From Phycisphaerales bacterium (lineage in GTDB: Bacteria > Pseudomonadota > Gammaproteobacteria > Competibacterales > Competibacteraceae), in the NCBI GenBank assembly GCA_014879435.1, contig JACSSB010000236.1, positions 1 to 32,417 on the forward strand: 32,417 bases of DNA, written 5' to 3'. This document shows positions 16,752 to 26,275 of the stretch, piece after piece; the stretch's first letter is position 1, and every line of letters begins with the position of its first letter. Below the pieces are notes generated by a model that made no database searches, was not told the DNA's origin, and was given only the letters and a program-made list of their open reading frames with translations. The position numbers were made by a program, and so were the translations under genes.

Positions 16752-19406
16752 ATGCTGACCAATACGCACAAGACCACCTATCTGAAAGATTACACGCCAC
16801 CTGCCTATCATTTGCCGACAGTCGATCTGCATTTCGATCTGGGCGAGGAATTCACCACAGTGCGCTCCCGCCTGCGGCTCGAACGCGCCGATACCACAGC
16901 CGCCGACACGCCGCTGGTGCTGGACGGTCAACAATTGGAGCTGATCGCCCTGGAAATGGACGGTGCACCGCTGGCGGCTGATCGTTATCAGGTCGAGGAT
17001 GACTACCTGACACTGTTGCATCCACCGGCATCTTTCGAATTGACGGTAGTGACGCGGATTCGGCCGCAGGACAATGCTTCGTTAGAAGGCTTGTATCAAT
17101 CCAGCGGCAACTTCTGCACCCAATGCGAAGCGGAAGGCTTTCGCAAGATCACTTATTTTCTGGACCGACCGGATGTGATGGTGGTTTTCACCACGACCTT
17201 GGTCGCGGACAAAGCCCGCTACCCGGTGCTGTTGTCCAATGGCAATCCGGTGGACAGCGGCGAGTTGGACGGCGGTCGGCATTGGGCCACTTGGCACGAT
17301 CCTTTTCCTAAGCCCTGCTATCTGTTTGCCCTGGTCGCTGGCAATCTTCGCCATCTCGAAGACACCTTCCGCACTCGCTCCGGCCGCGTGGTGACGCTGC
17401 GTATTTACGTCGAACCAGAAAATATCGATCAGTGTGAACATGCGATGTATTCGCTCAAGCAGGCCATGGCCTGGGATGAGCGACGCTTTAGGCTGGAATA
17501 CGATCTGGATCTCTATCAGATCGTCGCCGTTGGCGATTTCAACATGGGGGCGATGGAGAACAAGGGCCTCAATGTTTTCAATACCAAGTATGTGTTGGCC
17601 AAACCAGAAACGGCCACCGACGCGGATTATCAGGGTATTCTCGGGGTAATCGGCCACGAGTATTTTCACAACTGGACCGGTAATCGGGTGACCTGCCGCG
17701 ATTGGTTCCAGCTCAGTCTCAAGGAAGGGTTGACCGTATTCCGTGATCAGGAATTTTCCTCCGATCTCGGTTCGCGTGGGGTCAAACGTATTGAAGATGT
17801 GCGGATTTTGCGCACCAGTCAGTTCTCGCAAGATGCTGGACCGATGGCACATCCGGTGCGACCGGACTCCTACATCGAGATCAACAATTTCTACACCGTC
17901 ACCGTGTACAACAAGGGTGCCGAGGTGATCCGGATGATCGAGACTCTGCTCGGTCGGGACGGTTTCCAGCGCGGCATGGATCTTTATTTCCAGCGTCACG
18001 ACGGCCAGGCGGTCACTTGCGACGATTTCGTGGCGGCGATGGCCGACGCCAATGATGCCGATCTGAGCCAGTTCAAGCGCTGGTATCATCAGGCGGGTAC
18101 CCCGGAATTGACCGTCCACGATGATTACGATGCGGCAACTCATACCTATACCCTAAGCGTGCGCCAATCTTGCCCACCAACACCGGGCCAACCCGATAAG
18201 GAGCCGTTTCATATTCCATTGGCGATGGGGTTGTTGGATGCCACTGGCTGCGATCTACCGCTGCAATTGCAGGGAGAGGATGCAGCGCAAGGCACGAGTC
18301 GGGTGCTGGAATTGCGCGAACCAGAGCATATTTTTCGCTTCGTCAATGTTCCGGCACGGCCCGTACCTTCACTGCTGCGCGGTTTTTCCGCTCCAGTGAA
18401 GCTAAATAGCGCCGAGAGTGACGCCGATTTACGATTCCGATTGGCTTATGACCACGATGATTTCAACCGTTGGGATGCGGGCCAAAGCTTGGCGGTGCGT
18501 ATCATCCTAGGTTTGATTGCGGATCGTCGCCAGGGGCGTAGCTGGGCGCTCCCTGAATCGTTCAGTGACGCTTTTGGAGAGGCGCTAGAATCCGGGGTCG
18601 ACTCAGCACTGCTGGCACAGGTATTGACGCTACCCAGCGAAATCTATCTGGCCGAACAGATGGATGTAATAGACGTGGATGGTATCCATGATGCCCGACT
18701 CTTCGTGCAGCAGACGCTGGCGCAACGCTTGCGCGAGGCCCTGTTGGCGCGTTACCAAACTTTGCATTCCAGTGAGCGAGACGGTTATCGCGCCGATGCT
18801 GCTGCCATCGGGCGGCGGGCGCTCAAGAACGTTTGCCTGGAATACCTGATGCGGCTCGATGAGGCCAATCTACTCGATCTCTGCCTTGAGCAATTTCAGA
18901 CGGCAGGTAACATGAGCGATCAGTTAGGTGCGTTGGTTTCGCTCGCCAACCACGATGGCCCAGAGCGGAGCGCCGCCCTGACGGCTTTTTATGAGCGCTG
19001 GCGAGGTGAGGCGCTGGTCGTAGATAAATGGTTGACGCTACAGGCGACTTCTTACTTGCCGGATACCTTGAATCTGGTGAAGACGCTGATGGGGCATGAG
19101 GCGTTCAGCCTTAAAAATCCCAACAAGGTCCGGGCACTGATCGGTGCATTTTGTCAGTCCAACCCCGTGCATTTTCACGCTGTCGATGGGAGTGGCTATA
19201 CTTTTCTTGCTGATCAGATTTTGGCGCTCAATGCGTTCAATTCCCAGATCGCTGCCCGGCAGGTGGCTGCGTTCACCCGCTGGCGAAAATTCGATCCGAT
19301 CCGGCAGCAGGGTATGCAGGATCAATTGGAGCGTATTTTGGAGGCGCCAAAGTTATCCCCGGATGTCTACGAGATCGTCGCCAAGAGCTTGGGGCGACAA
19401 GAATGA
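16752..19406 (+). CDS. pepN: Aminopeptidase N (M1 family)
   Basis: Zinc aminopeptidase of 884 residues that removes N-terminal amino acids from peptides in the cytoplasm. The zinc site is H302-E-x-x-H306 ('GHEYFHNW') with the third ligand E325 in 'LKEGLTVF'. The 'GAMENKG' substrate-anchoring motif lies near residue 265. The stretch 'RDWFQLSLKEGLTVFRDQEF' closely matches what I know of E. coli PepN, and length is near its 870 residues, so this is a true PepN. The domain order is N-terminal beta domain, catalytic domain, small Ig-like domain (about 450-550) and helical C-terminal domain. The ATG has no recognisable Shine-Dalgarno sequence, which is unusual beside its neighbours. No signal peptide is present. 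Confidence 0.97.
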   Translation: MLTNTHKTTYLKDYTPPAYHLPTVDLHFDLGEEFTTVRSRLRLERADTTAADTPLVLDGQQLELIALEMDGAPLAADRYQVEDDYLTLLHPPASFELTVVTRIRPQDNASLEGLYQSSGNFCTQCEAEGFRKITYFLDRPDVMVVFTTTLVADKARYPVLLSNGNPVDSGELDGGRHWATWHDPFPKPCYLFALVAGNLRHLEDTFRTRSGRVVTLRIYVEPENIDQCEHAMYSLKQAMAWDERRFRLEYDLDLYQIVAVGDFNMGAMENKGLNVFNTKYVLAKPETATDADYQGILGVIGHEYFHNWTGNRVTCRDWFQLSLKEGLTVFRDQEFSSDLGSRGVKRIEDVRILRTSQFSQDAGPMAHPVRPDSYIEINNFYTVTVYNKGAEVIRMIETLLGRDGFQRGMDLYFQRHDGQAVTCDDFVAAMADANDADLSQFKRWYHQAGTPELTVHDDYDAATHTYTLSVRQSCPPTPGQPDKEPFHIPLAMGLLDATGCDLPLQLQGEDAAQGTSRVLELREPEHIFRFVNVPARPVPSLLRGFSAPVKLNSAESDADLRFRLAYDHDDFNRWDAGQSLAVRIILGLIADRRQGRSWALPESFSDAFGEALESGVDSALLAQVLTLPSEIYLAEQMDVIDVDGIHDARLFVQQTLAQRLREALLARYQTLHSSERDGYRADAAAIGRRALKNVCLEYLMRLDEANLLDLCLEQFQTAGNMSDQLGALVSLANHDGPERSAALTAFYERWRGEALVVDKWLTLQATSYLPDTLNLVKTLMGHEAFSLKNPNKVRALIGAFCQSNPVHFHAVDGSGYTFLADQILALNAFNSQIAARQVAAFTRWRKFDPIRQQGMQDQLERILEAPKLSPDVYEIVAKSLGRQE

Positions 19407-19424
19407 CGGGTGCCGGGCAAATTG

Positions 19425-19498
19425 CTGCACTGCAAAAAAATAGTTGACTCCCAGAATGGTGCGGTGCAGAATAAGCCTATCGATGTTGCAGTGCACAA
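19425..19498 (+). promoter_or_regulatory. Three TGC-rich repeats in the phasin promoter, possible PhaR operators
   Basis: Three 13-base copies align as NTGC(A/G)(C/G)TGCANAA: CTGCACTGCAAAA (19425-19437), GTGCGGTGCAGAA (19459-19471) and TTGCAGTGCACAA (19486-19498), starting 34 and 27 bases apart. A candidate -35 TTGACT (19444-19449) lies between the first two, and a weak -10, CAGAAT (19467-19472), overlaps the second. In other PHA producers the repressor PhaR binds TGC-rich sites before phasin genes and is released when polymer granules form. The operator role here is inferred; no phaR gene is in the window. Confidence 0.55.
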
Positions 19499-19527
19499 AT
19501 TAAACCGATTAACGAGGAATAAACCCC

Positions 19528-20001
19528 ATGTCGACCAACAATCCCTTCAATCCTTTCGCCAATGTTGATTTCAGCAAGTTCGATTTCAGTAAGTTCGATT
19601 TCAGCAAAATGATGGGTGATGTCAAAATCCCTGGTATCGATATGAGCTCGGTGATGGACGCCCAGCGCAAGAATATCGAAGCGCTGACTGCGGCCAACCA
19701 AGCTGCGGTACAAGGCATGCAGGCAGTAGCGCAGCGCCAGGCTGAAATTCTCAGTCAGGCCATGAGCGAGGTTTCTTCGGTTGCCCAGCAGCTGGCCAGC
19801 GCGGGCAGTAACCCGCAAGAAATGACCACTAAGCAGGCTGAATTGGCCCGCAAGGCTTTCGAGCAAGCGCTGGCTAATATGCGCGAACTGGCCGAGATGG
19901 TTAGTAAATCGAACACCGAAGCGTTTGCCATTATCAACAAGCGCGTCACCGAGAGCTTGCATGAGCTGAAGACTCTGGTCGCCACCCCTGGGACCAAATA
20001 A
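19528..20001 (+). CDS. phaP: Phasin family protein (PHA granule-associated)
   Basis: Protein of 157 residues that would coat polyhydroxyalkanoate granules and limit their size. The body is an amphipathic helical chain rich in Ala, Gln and Glu ('ALTAANQAAVQGMQAVAQRQAEIL'-type heptads, abridged), typical of the TIGR01841-type phasin family, with no membrane helix or signal peptide. The N-terminus is unusual: DFSKF-DFSKF-DFSKM is a three-copy, 15-base tandem repeat. GAGGAA lies about nine bases before the ATG. It precedes the PHA synthase gene but ends in its own strong terminator, so it can be expressed to a different, higher level than phaC. The family call is secure on composition and context. 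Confidence 0.9.
   Translation: MSTNNPFNPFANVDFSKFDFSKFDFSKMMGDVKIPGIDMSSVMDAQRKNIEALTAANQAAVQGMQAVAQRQAEILSQAMSEVSSVAQQLASAGSNPQEMTTKQAELARKAFEQALANMRELAEMVSKSNTEAFAIINKRVTESLHELKTLVATPGTK
19567..19611 (+). repeat. Three-copy 15-base in-frame tandem repeat in the phasin
   Basis: Units GATTTCAGCAAGTTC, GATTTCAGTAAGTTC and GATTTCAGCAAAATG encode DFSKF, DFSKF and DFSKM. Copies differ only at one wobble base and in the last codons, so the duplication looks recent or is kept uniform. Slippage could change the copy number between strains. Confidence 0.9.
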
Positions 20002-20028
20002 GGGTTCATTACTGGATGTTTTCTGAGA

Positions 20029-20080
20029 GTGGGCAGGCCATGCGGGGTTTCCGTGATGGCCTGCCCGCTTGTCGTTTTTT
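20029..20080 (+). terminator. Rho-independent terminator after the phasin
   Basis: GGGCAGGCCAT (20031-20041) and ATGGCCTGCCC (20056-20066) form a perfect 11-base stem, extended by a G-U and a G-C pair, and TTTTTT follows at 20075-20080. It separates phasin transcription from phaC. Confidence 0.88.
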
Positions 20081-20161
20081 AAGTGGCTAATGACGCTGGC
20101 TCATGAGCGTGGCTAAAATAACGATTGCTGTCTAACGAACCACCATAAAGAGGAATCACGC

Positions 20162-21976
20162 ATGGCTGAACAGAAAACCCCTGAGCGCAGTTTGCCGGAA
20201 ATCAAAATGCCCGACCCAGCACAGATGGCCCAGCTCTTCTCTCATGTGGCCGAGAAGAGTCAGATCATCGTCAAGGAATTCCTGAATCGGCAGGCAAGCA
20301 GTGGTGCTTTTGATTTGCAGGACACCTCCAGTCTGGGCAAATCTTTCCTTGAGCTGACTCAAAAGATCATGGCCGATCCGGCTAAGCTGGCCCAGGCACA
20401 GATGGGCCTGTGGCAAAATTATTTTGATTTGTGGCAGAAGACTTTGCCGGCTATGTTTGGCCAACCGGTAGAGCCTGTAGTGCGCCCGGAGAAAGGCGAC
20501 AAGCGCTTCAAGCACGATGATTGGCAGGATAACGTCCTGTTCTCCTATATCAAGCAGTCCTATTTGATGACGGCAGGTTGGATTCAGGACATGGTTGCGG
20601 ACGTCGAGGGCTTCGACGACAAAACCAAGAAGAAATTGATGTTCTACACCCGTCAATTCATTGACGCTTTGTCTCCCACCAACTTCGTGATGACCAATCC
20701 CGAAGCGCTGCGGGCGACCATCGAGTCTGGCGGTGAGAATCTGATCAATGGATTGAAAAACATGCTCGATGACATCGAGCGTGGCAAAGGCAAGCTCAAC
20801 ATCCGGATGACGGATCTCAATGCCTTCGAACTGGGTAAAAATGTCGCCACCACACCCGGTAAGGTCATCTATCAGAACGAAATGATGCAGCTTCTGCAAT
20901 ACGATCCCACGACACCGGACGTATTCAAGAAGCCGCTGCTGATCTTCCCGCCGTGGATTAACAAGTTTTACATTATGGATCTGCGGCCAAAGAACTCCTT
21001 GATCAAGTGGGCCGTAGATCAAGGATTCACCGTCTTTCTGATGTCCTGGATCAACCCGGACGAAAAGATGGCTGATAAGGCCTTCGATGATTATCTCCGC
21101 GATGGTCCGCTGGCGGCGCTGGATGCGATCGAGAAAGCCACGGGTGAGCACGAAGTCAACGCGCTGGGCTACTGCCTGGGTGGCACGCTGCTGGCGATCA
21201 CCAACGCCTATCTAGGGGCGAAAGGTACTCCGCGCATCAGTTCTGGAACCCACCTGACCACCATGTTGGATTTCACCCATCCGGGTGAGTTGGAGGTGTT
21301 CATCGAGGAAGAGCAGATCTCCTCGCTGGAAAAACGGATGGAACAGCAGGGCTATCTTGATGGCAGCGAGATGGCAACTACTTTCAGCATGCTGCGCGCC
21401 AATGATTTGATCTGGTCGTTCTTCATCAACAACTACCTGTTGGGCAAAGATCCGTTCCCCTTCGATCTGCTGTACTGGAACTCGGATTCCACCCGGATGC
21501 CGGCGAGGATGCACAGCTTCTATCTGCGCAACTTCTATCAGCATAATCGGCTGAAGAATCCAGGTGAAATTTCCCTGCTGGGCACTCCGATTGATCTGAG
21601 CCAGGTCAAGGTACCGACTTACTTCCTGTCGGCTATCGAAGATCATATCGCGCCCTGGAAGTCCAACTATGCCGGTACCCTGCTACTCGGTGGTCAGGTG
21701 AAGTTTGTGCTCAGTGGTTCCGGCCACATCGCCGGCCCGATCAATCCGCCAGCAGCGAATAAGTACTTCTATTGGACCAACCCCAAGCATCCGGTCGATC
21801 CGGATGAGTGGCTGAAGGAAGCCAAGCAGACCGAAGGCTCCTGGTGGCCGGATTGGTATAAGTGGCTGAGCAAGAATTCGGGCGAGAAAGTGCCCGCTCG
21901 GGTACCCGGAACCGGCCAATTGCCAGTGATCGAGGATGCTCCAGGCTCTTATGTCAAGATGCGTTTGGTCAAGTAA
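20162..21976 (+). CDS. phaC: Class I poly(3-hydroxyalkanoate) synthase
   Basis: Enzyme of 604 residues that polymerises 3-hydroxyacyl-CoA into PHA on granule surfaces. The alpha/beta-hydrolase core carries the lipase-box-like 'GYCLGGT' with nucleophile C338, aspartate D494 ('IEDHIAPW') and histidine H522 ('GSGHIAGPIN'), the complete triad of PHA synthases. The N-terminal ~190 residues form the poorly conserved region typical of class I enzymes, which work without a PhaE or PhaR subunit. AGAGGAA lies seven bases before the ATG. The phasin is just upstream, but no phaA or phaB lies in the window, so monomer supply is encoded elsewhere. A strong terminator follows the gene. Confidence 0.96.
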   Translation: MAEQKTPERSLPEIKMPDPAQMAQLFSHVAEKSQIIVKEFLNRQASSGAFDLQDTSSLGKSFLELTQKIMADPAKLAQAQMGLWQNYFDLWQKTLPAMFGQPVEPVVRPEKGDKRFKHDDWQDNVLFSYIKQSYLMTAGWIQDMVADVEGFDDKTKKKLMFYTRQFIDALSPTNFVMTNPEALRATIESGGENLINGLKNMLDDIERGKGKLNIRMTDLNAFELGKNVATTPGKVIYQNEMMQLLQYDPTTPDVFKKPLLIFPPWINKFYIMDLRPKNSLIKWAVDQGFTVFLMSWINPDEKMADKAFDDYLRDGPLAALDAIEKATGEHEVNALGYCLGGTLLAITNAYLGAKGTPRISSGTHLTTMLDFTHPGELEVFIEEEQISSLEKRMEQQGYLDGSEMATTFSMLRANDLIWSFFINNYLLGKDPFPFDLLYWNSDSTRMPARMHSFYLRNFYQHNRLKNPGEISLLGTPIDLSQVKVPTYFLSAIEDHIAPWKSNYAGTLLLGGQVKFVLSGSGHIAGPINPPAANKYFYWTNPKHPVDPDEWLKEAKQTEGSWWPDWYKWLSKNSGEKVPARVPGTGQLPVIEDAPGSYVKMRLVK

Positions 21977-22052
21977 TTAGCCCCAAGTGCGGAGAGTGAA
22001 AACTATCTCTATGATAGGTTTCAAAATCCTACTGGGTTGAGATAATATCCCT

Positions 22053-22088
22053 ATGACCGCCGTGGTTGCACGGTGGTCATTTTTTTTC
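22053..22088 (+). terminator. Rho-independent terminator after phaC
   Basis: ATGACCGCCGTG (22053-22064) pairs with CACGGTGGTCAT (22069-22080), with one G-U pair, around a GTTG loop, and a run of eight T follows. Confidence 0.9.
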
Positions 22089-22115
22089 TGGTAAGCAGCG
22101 AGGATATTGAGACTC

Positions 22116-22589
22116 ATGAGCAAATTTGTCGAATGGTCCAATGAACTCAGCGTGGGCGTTGAAGAGATCGACGAGCAGCACAAGATGCTGGTGGATTTAT
22201 TGAATCAGATGCACCAGGCAGTCCTGGAACGACATGCCGCGCAGATTACCAACAGCATCCTTGAGCGATTGGGTGAATATACCCGAGTGCATTTTGCTGT
22301 CGAAGAAAGTCTGATGCACATCACGCATTGTCCAGACTATGCATGGCATAAAGTAGAACACGATCAATTGATCGCGCAGTTGCAGGATCTACGTGAGAAG
22401 TTAGCCGATGGAAGACACTCCATCAGCTTCGAATTAGTTCATTTTTTGAAGGTTTGGTTAACCAAGCACATCATGGAATCGGATAAACGCTATAGTAAGC
22501 ATTTCTTAGCGTACGGTATCAATCCGGAATTGGTGCCACAGAACACTTCTTGGGTACGACGTTGCTGGAGATTCTTACGCGGTGGCTGA
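22116..22589 (+). CDS. Bacteriohemerythrin
   Basis: Di-iron oxygen-binding protein of 157 residues from ATG 22116. The track start at 22107 is a TTG only two bases from AGGA (22101-22104); the ATG is 11 bases from it and begins the family-typical 'MSKFVEWSNELSVGVEEIDEQH'-like start (abridged). All seven iron ligands are visible: H22 (DEQH), H59 and E63 (HFAVEE), H78 and H82 (WHKVEHD), H118 and D123 (HIMESD). Such proteins store, sense or carry oxygen, or protect iron enzymes from it, in the cytoplasm. The chain is a single domain with a ~25-residue basic C-terminal tail ('WVRRCWRFLRGG'). It stands alone between two terminators. Confidence 0.95.
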   Translation: MSKFVEWSNELSVGVEEIDEQHKMLVDLLNQMHQAVLERHAAQITNSILERLGEYTRVHFAVEESLMHITHCPDYAWHKVEHDQLIAQLQDLREKLADGRHSISFELVHFLKVWLTKHIMESDKRYSKHFLAYGINPELVPQNTSWVRRCWRFLRGG

Positions 22590-22645
22590 ACTGTCGTTCG
22601 CATAAGGGTGCCGGATAAGTACGATTTCGGTACTGAAGGAAGACC

Positions 22646-22684
22646 AAAAAAAACCGGCCCATAATGAAGAGGCCGGTTTTTCAG
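22646..22684. terminator. Bidirectional terminator between hemerythrin and pccA
   Basis: AAAACCGGCC (22650-22659) and GGCCGGTTTT (22671-22680) form a perfect stem. A run of A on the left and T on the right gives a U-tail on either strand, so it can end both convergent transcripts. Confidence 0.92.
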
Positions 22685-22742
22685 TATAAAGGGTGAGCCA
22701 AATGTGCAGCCCACCCGCCAAGCAGGTCGGCCGCACACACGA

Positions 22743-24728
22743 TCATTCGAATTCGATGATCGGTTGATCCACGGCCAGACTATCACCCGGCGCCGCAAGA
22801 ACCTTGGCAACCTTGGAGTCGTGATCGGCGCGCAACACGTTTTCCATCTTCATCGCTTCAATCACGGCCAGATCTTCGCCTGCCTTGACTTCTTGGCCAA
22901 CCGTGACGTTAAGCTTGGTCAGCAGACCTGGCATCGGTGACAGCAGAAATCTGGAGAGATCCGGTGGTGCCTTGATTGGCATCAGCGCCTGCAGTTCGGC
23001 CATGCGTGGCGACAATACCATCACATCCGCCTGGGAACCCCAGTGGAATAAACGGTAGACCATGTCGCGACGCTCGACCTGAATACAGATCTCGGTGCCA
23101 TTCAGCGTGCCCTTGAACAGCGGATAACCGAACTGCCAGTTGCTGCGCACCTGGTAGTTTTCTTCCATGTACACCACATCGTAGCCACCTTCTGCTGGCT
23201 CGATATGCACCGGATGCTGTTCGTCACCCATGAACACCACCCAATCGTTGTTGACTACCCGTTCATGGCCGGGCAGTTGCCCATCGATCTTAGCAGCGCG
23301 ATCCAGATAGCGGCGGTGCAAGAAGGCGGCCACCGAGATCAGCAATGCCGGATCGTCATGGGGAACATCAGTGGCATGGAAGCCATTGGGATATTCCTCG
23401 GCGATCATATTGGTGCTGATCCGACCGGTCATGAACCGAGTGTGGACCATCAAAGCCGCTAGGAAGCTGATATTGTGCTGGACGCCACGAATGAAAAATT
23501 CGTTCAAGGCATCGCGCATGTGGGCGATGGCGCGGTCGCGGGTCGAACCGTAAGTGATCAGCTTGGCGATCATCGGGTCGTAATACATCGACACTTCGCT
23601 GCCTTCGTAAATGCCGGTGTCCACTCGGACCACTTCGCTTTCCTTCGGCGGCAGATACTTGACCAAGCGGCCGATGGAAGGCAGGAAGTTGCGGAAGGGA
23701 TCTTCGGCATAAACGCGGGCTTCGATTGCCCAACCCTTGAGACGGACATTTTCTTGGGTCAAGTTCAATCTTTCGCCAGCGGCGATGCGGATCATCTGTT
23801 CGACCAGATCCAGCCCCGTGATGTATTCGGTCACCGGATGTTCGACCTGCAAGCGCGTGTTCATTTCCAGGAAGTAGAAATTACGCTTGGCATCGACGAT
23901 GAACTCGACCGTACCGGCCGATTGATAATCTACCGCCCGCGCCAGTGCTACGGCTTGTTCGCCCATTGCCCGGCGTGTTTTCTCATCCAGGAACGGAGAA
24001 GGCGCTTCCTCGATCACCTTTTGATGGCGGCGTTGTAAGGAGCACTCGCGCTCACCCAGATAGATGATATTACCGAAGCTGTCGCCCAGTATTTGGATTT
24101 CGATGTGGCGCGGTTCTTCGATGTATTTCTCGACAAACACCCGGTCGTCACCGAAGGAAGAGCGCGCTTCGTTGGTGGCACGCTCGAAACCGTCGACGCA
24201 TTCGGCATCATTCCAAGCCACGCGCATGCCCTTGCCACCGCCGCCCGCACTGGCTTTCAGCATGACGGGATAGCCGATATCGCGAGCGATCTGCAAGGCA
24301 TGATCGGCATTTTGGATGATATCGGTGTAGCCGGGCACGGTATTGACGCCCGCTTCCTTGGCTAAGATCTTGGAGGTGATCTTGTCGCCCATCGCCTCGA
24401 TGGCTCGGACCTTCGGGCCGATGAAGGCGATCCCTTCCTGTTCCAATGCCTCGCAAAAGGCCGAGCGCTCGGATAAGAAGCCATAGCCGGGATGGACCGC
24501 TTCGGCACCGGTGTCCTTACAGGCTTGAAGGATGCGTTCCATCACCAGATAGCTTTGCGCGGTGGGCGGTGGCCCGATGAGTACGGCTTCGTCGGCCATT
24601 GCCACATGCAGCGCGTCGCGATCCGCTTCGGAGTAAACGGCTACGGTTTTAATGCCCATTTTGCGGGCCGTTTTGATGACACGGCAGGCAATTTCGCCAC
24701 GGTTGGCGATAAGAATCTTCTTAAACAT
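22743..24728 (-). CDS. pccA: Propionyl-CoA (acyl-CoA) carboxylase alpha subunit: biotin carboxylase plus biotin carrier
   Basis: Subunit of 661 residues that carboxylates its own biotin using ATP and bicarbonate. The start is ATG 24728 ('MFKKILIANRGEIACRVIK'), with GGAGAAG upstream; the six extra residues of the track ORF are not family-like. The order is biotin carboxylase N-domain (1-110), ATP-grasp domain with 'KASAGGGGKGMRVAW' near 160, C-domain to about 445, a linker/BT domain, and the biotin-carrier domain with the biotinylated lysine K627 in 'EAMKMEN'. The length and BT region favour propionyl-CoA carboxylase over 3-methylcrotonyl- or acetyl-CoA enzymes, though substrate choice lies largely in the partner. 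It follows pccB by 14 bases in one operon. In a PHA-forming cell it would link propionate to methylmalonyl-CoA. Confidence 0.92.
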   Translation of the reverse strand: MFKKILIANRGEIACRVIKTARKMGIKTVAVYSEADRDALHVAMADEAVLIGPPPTAQSYLVMERILQACKDTGAEAVHPGYGFLSERSAFCEALEQEGIAFIGPKVRAIEAMGDKITSKILAKEAGVNTVPGYTDIIQNADHALQIARDIGYPVMLKASAGGGGKGMRVAWNDAECVDGFERATNEARSSFGDDRVFVEKYIEEPRHIEIQILGDSFGNIIYLGERECSLQRRHQKVIEEAPSPFLDEKTRRAMGEQAVALARAVDYQSAGTVEFIVDAKRNFYFLEMNTRLQVEHPVTEYITGLDLVEQMIRIAAGERLNLTQENVRLKGWAIEARVYAEDPFRNFLPSIGRLVKYLPPKESEVVRVDTGIYEGSEVSMYYDPMIAKLITYGSTRDRAIAHMRDALNEFFIRGVQHNISFLAALMVHTRFMTGRISTNMIAEEYPNGFHATDVPHDDPALLISVAAFLHRRYLDRAAKIDGQLPGHERVVNNDWVVFMGDEQHPVHIEPAEGGYDVVYMEENYQVRSNWQFGYPLFKGTLNGTEICIQVERRDMVYRLFHWGSQADVMVLSPRMAELQALMPIKAPPDLSRFLLSPMPGLLTKLNVTVGQEVKAGEDLAVIEAMKMENVLRADHDSKVAKVLAAPGDSLAVDQPIIEFE

Positions 24729-24742
24729 GAGTCGCTTCTCCC

Positions 24743-26275
24743 TCACAGCGGAATGTTGCCGTGCTTACGCCACGGATTTTCGAGTTCCTTATCCCGTAGC
24801 ATGGCCAACGAGCGGCAAATCCGCTTGCGGGTACCGTGCGGCATGATGACATCGTCGATGAAGCCGCGATGACCAGCGATGAACGGGTTGGCGAATTTTC
24901 TACGATATTCTTCGGTACGAGCCTCGATCTTGGCCGGATCGCCGATGTCTTGGCGGAAGATGATTTCCACCGCACCTTTGGGTCCCATCACCGCGATTTC
25001 GGCGGTCGGCCAGGCGAAATTGACGTCGCCGCGCAAGTGCTTGGAACTCATAACGTCATAGGCGCCACCGTAGGCCTTGCGGGTAATAATGGTGACCTTA
25101 GGAACGGTGCATTCGGCATAGGCGTACAGCAGCTTGGCGCCGTGCTTGATGATACCGCCGTATTCCTGCGCCGTACCCGGCATGAAGCCAGGGACATCGA
25201 CGAAAGTGATGATCGGAATATTGAAAGCATCGCAAAAGCGTACGAAGCGGGCGGCTTTGATCGAGGACTTGATGTCCAGACAGCCTGCCAGAACCATGGG
25301 TTGATTGGCGACAATACCTACAGGCCAACCATCCATGCGCGCCAGACCGACGATGATATTTTTGGCGTTGTCGGGTTGGATCTCGAAGAAATCGACGTCG
25401 TCCACGACCTTCAGGATCAATTCCTTCATGTCGTAGGGTTTATTGGCATTATCGGGAATCAGGGTATCCAGCGAGAAATCCATGCGGTCCACCGGATCAG
25501 GCGTGGGCCGGAACGGGGGCTTTTCCTTGTTGTTGGCAGGCAGGAAATTGATGAAGCGACGCAGCATCAGCAGCGCATGGATATCGTTCTCGAAGGCCCG
25601 ATCGCACACGCCCGACTTGACTGAATGCGACATGGCACCGCCCAGCTCTTCGGCGGTGACTTCCTCATGGGTCACGGTCTTCACCACATCGGGACCGGTG
25701 ACGAACATGTAGGAGGTGTCCTTGACCATGAAGATGAAGTCGGTCATGGCCGGTGAATACACCGCGCCGCCCGCGCAGGGACCCATGATCAGGGAAATTT
25801 GTGGAATGACCCCAGAGGCCATGACGTTACGCTGGAAAACGTTGGCATAACCTGCCAGCGAGTCCACACCTTCCTGGATACGGGCGCCACCGGAGTCGTT
25901 CAGGCCAATGACCGGTGCACCGACCTTCATGGCATGGTCCATGATCTTACAGATTTTTTCGGCGTGAGGTTCAGAGAGCGAACCGCCAAGTACGGTGAAA
26001 TCCTGACTGAAGACGAAGACGATGCGACCGTTGATGGTTCCGTAGCCGGTGACTACGCCATCGCCTGGAATCGAAGTATCGGCCATACCGAAATCGGTAC
26101 AGCGATGCTCCACGAACATATCCCATTCCTCGAAGCTGCCTGGGTCGAGCAGTACTTCGATGCGCTCCCGCGCACTGAGCTTGCCCCGCTTGTGCTGTGC
26201 ATCGATGCGGCGTTGCCCCCCGCCCATGCGGGCAGCGGTTCGTTTTTGTTCTAATTGATGGATGATGTCTTGCAT
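24743..26275 (-). CDS. pccB: Propionyl-CoA carboxylase beta subunit (carboxyltransferase)
   Basis: Protein of 510 residues that transfers the carboxyl group from biotin to the acyl-CoA. The track ORF begins 77 codons upstream, but that part reads as noncoding. ATG 26275 ('[12 protein letters not shown]') has AAGGAG ten bases before it and gives the normal family length. Both crotonase-fold halves are seen, with oxyanion-hole glycines in '[18 protein letters not shown]' and '[17 protein letters not shown]'. These motifs are typical of PccB-type carboxyltransferases. It is the first gene of the pccB-pccA operon and is preceded by a long leader with inverted repeats. Acetyl-CoA as an additional substrate cannot be excluded. 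Confidence 0.92.
   Translation of the reverse strand: MQDIIHQLEQKRTAARMGGGQRRIDAQHKRGKLSARERIEVLLDPGSFEEWDMFVEHRCTDFGMADTSIPGDGVVTGYGTINGRIVFVFSQDFTVLGGSLSEPHAEKICKIMDHAMKVGAPVIGLNDSGGARIQEGVDSLAGYANVFQRNVMASGVIPQISLIMGPCAGGAVYSPAMTDFIFMVKDTSYMFVTGPDVVKTVTHEEVTAEELGGAMSHSVKSGVCDRAFENDIHALLMLRRFINFLPANNKEKPPFRPTPDPVDRMDFSLDTLIPDNANKPYDMKELILKVVDDVDFFEIQPDNAKNIIVGLARMDGWPVGIVANQPMVLAGCLDIKSSIKAARFVRFCDAFNIPIITFVDVPGFMPGTAQEYGGIIKHGAKLLYAYAECTVPKVTIITRKAYGGAYDVMSSKHLRGDVNFAWPTAEIAVMGPKGAVEIIFRQDIGDPAKIEARTEEYRRKFANPFIAGHRGFIDDVIMPHGTRKRICRSLAMLRDKELENPWRKHGNIPL

Noticed and set aside
17082-18143. 353-residue minus-strand ORF opposite pepN
   Set aside because: Shadow of the well-supported pepN gene; His/Ile-rich composition typical of antisense frames.
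20156-21151. 331-residue minus-strand ORF opposite phaC
   Set aside because: Shadow of phaC, no recognisable family or start signal.
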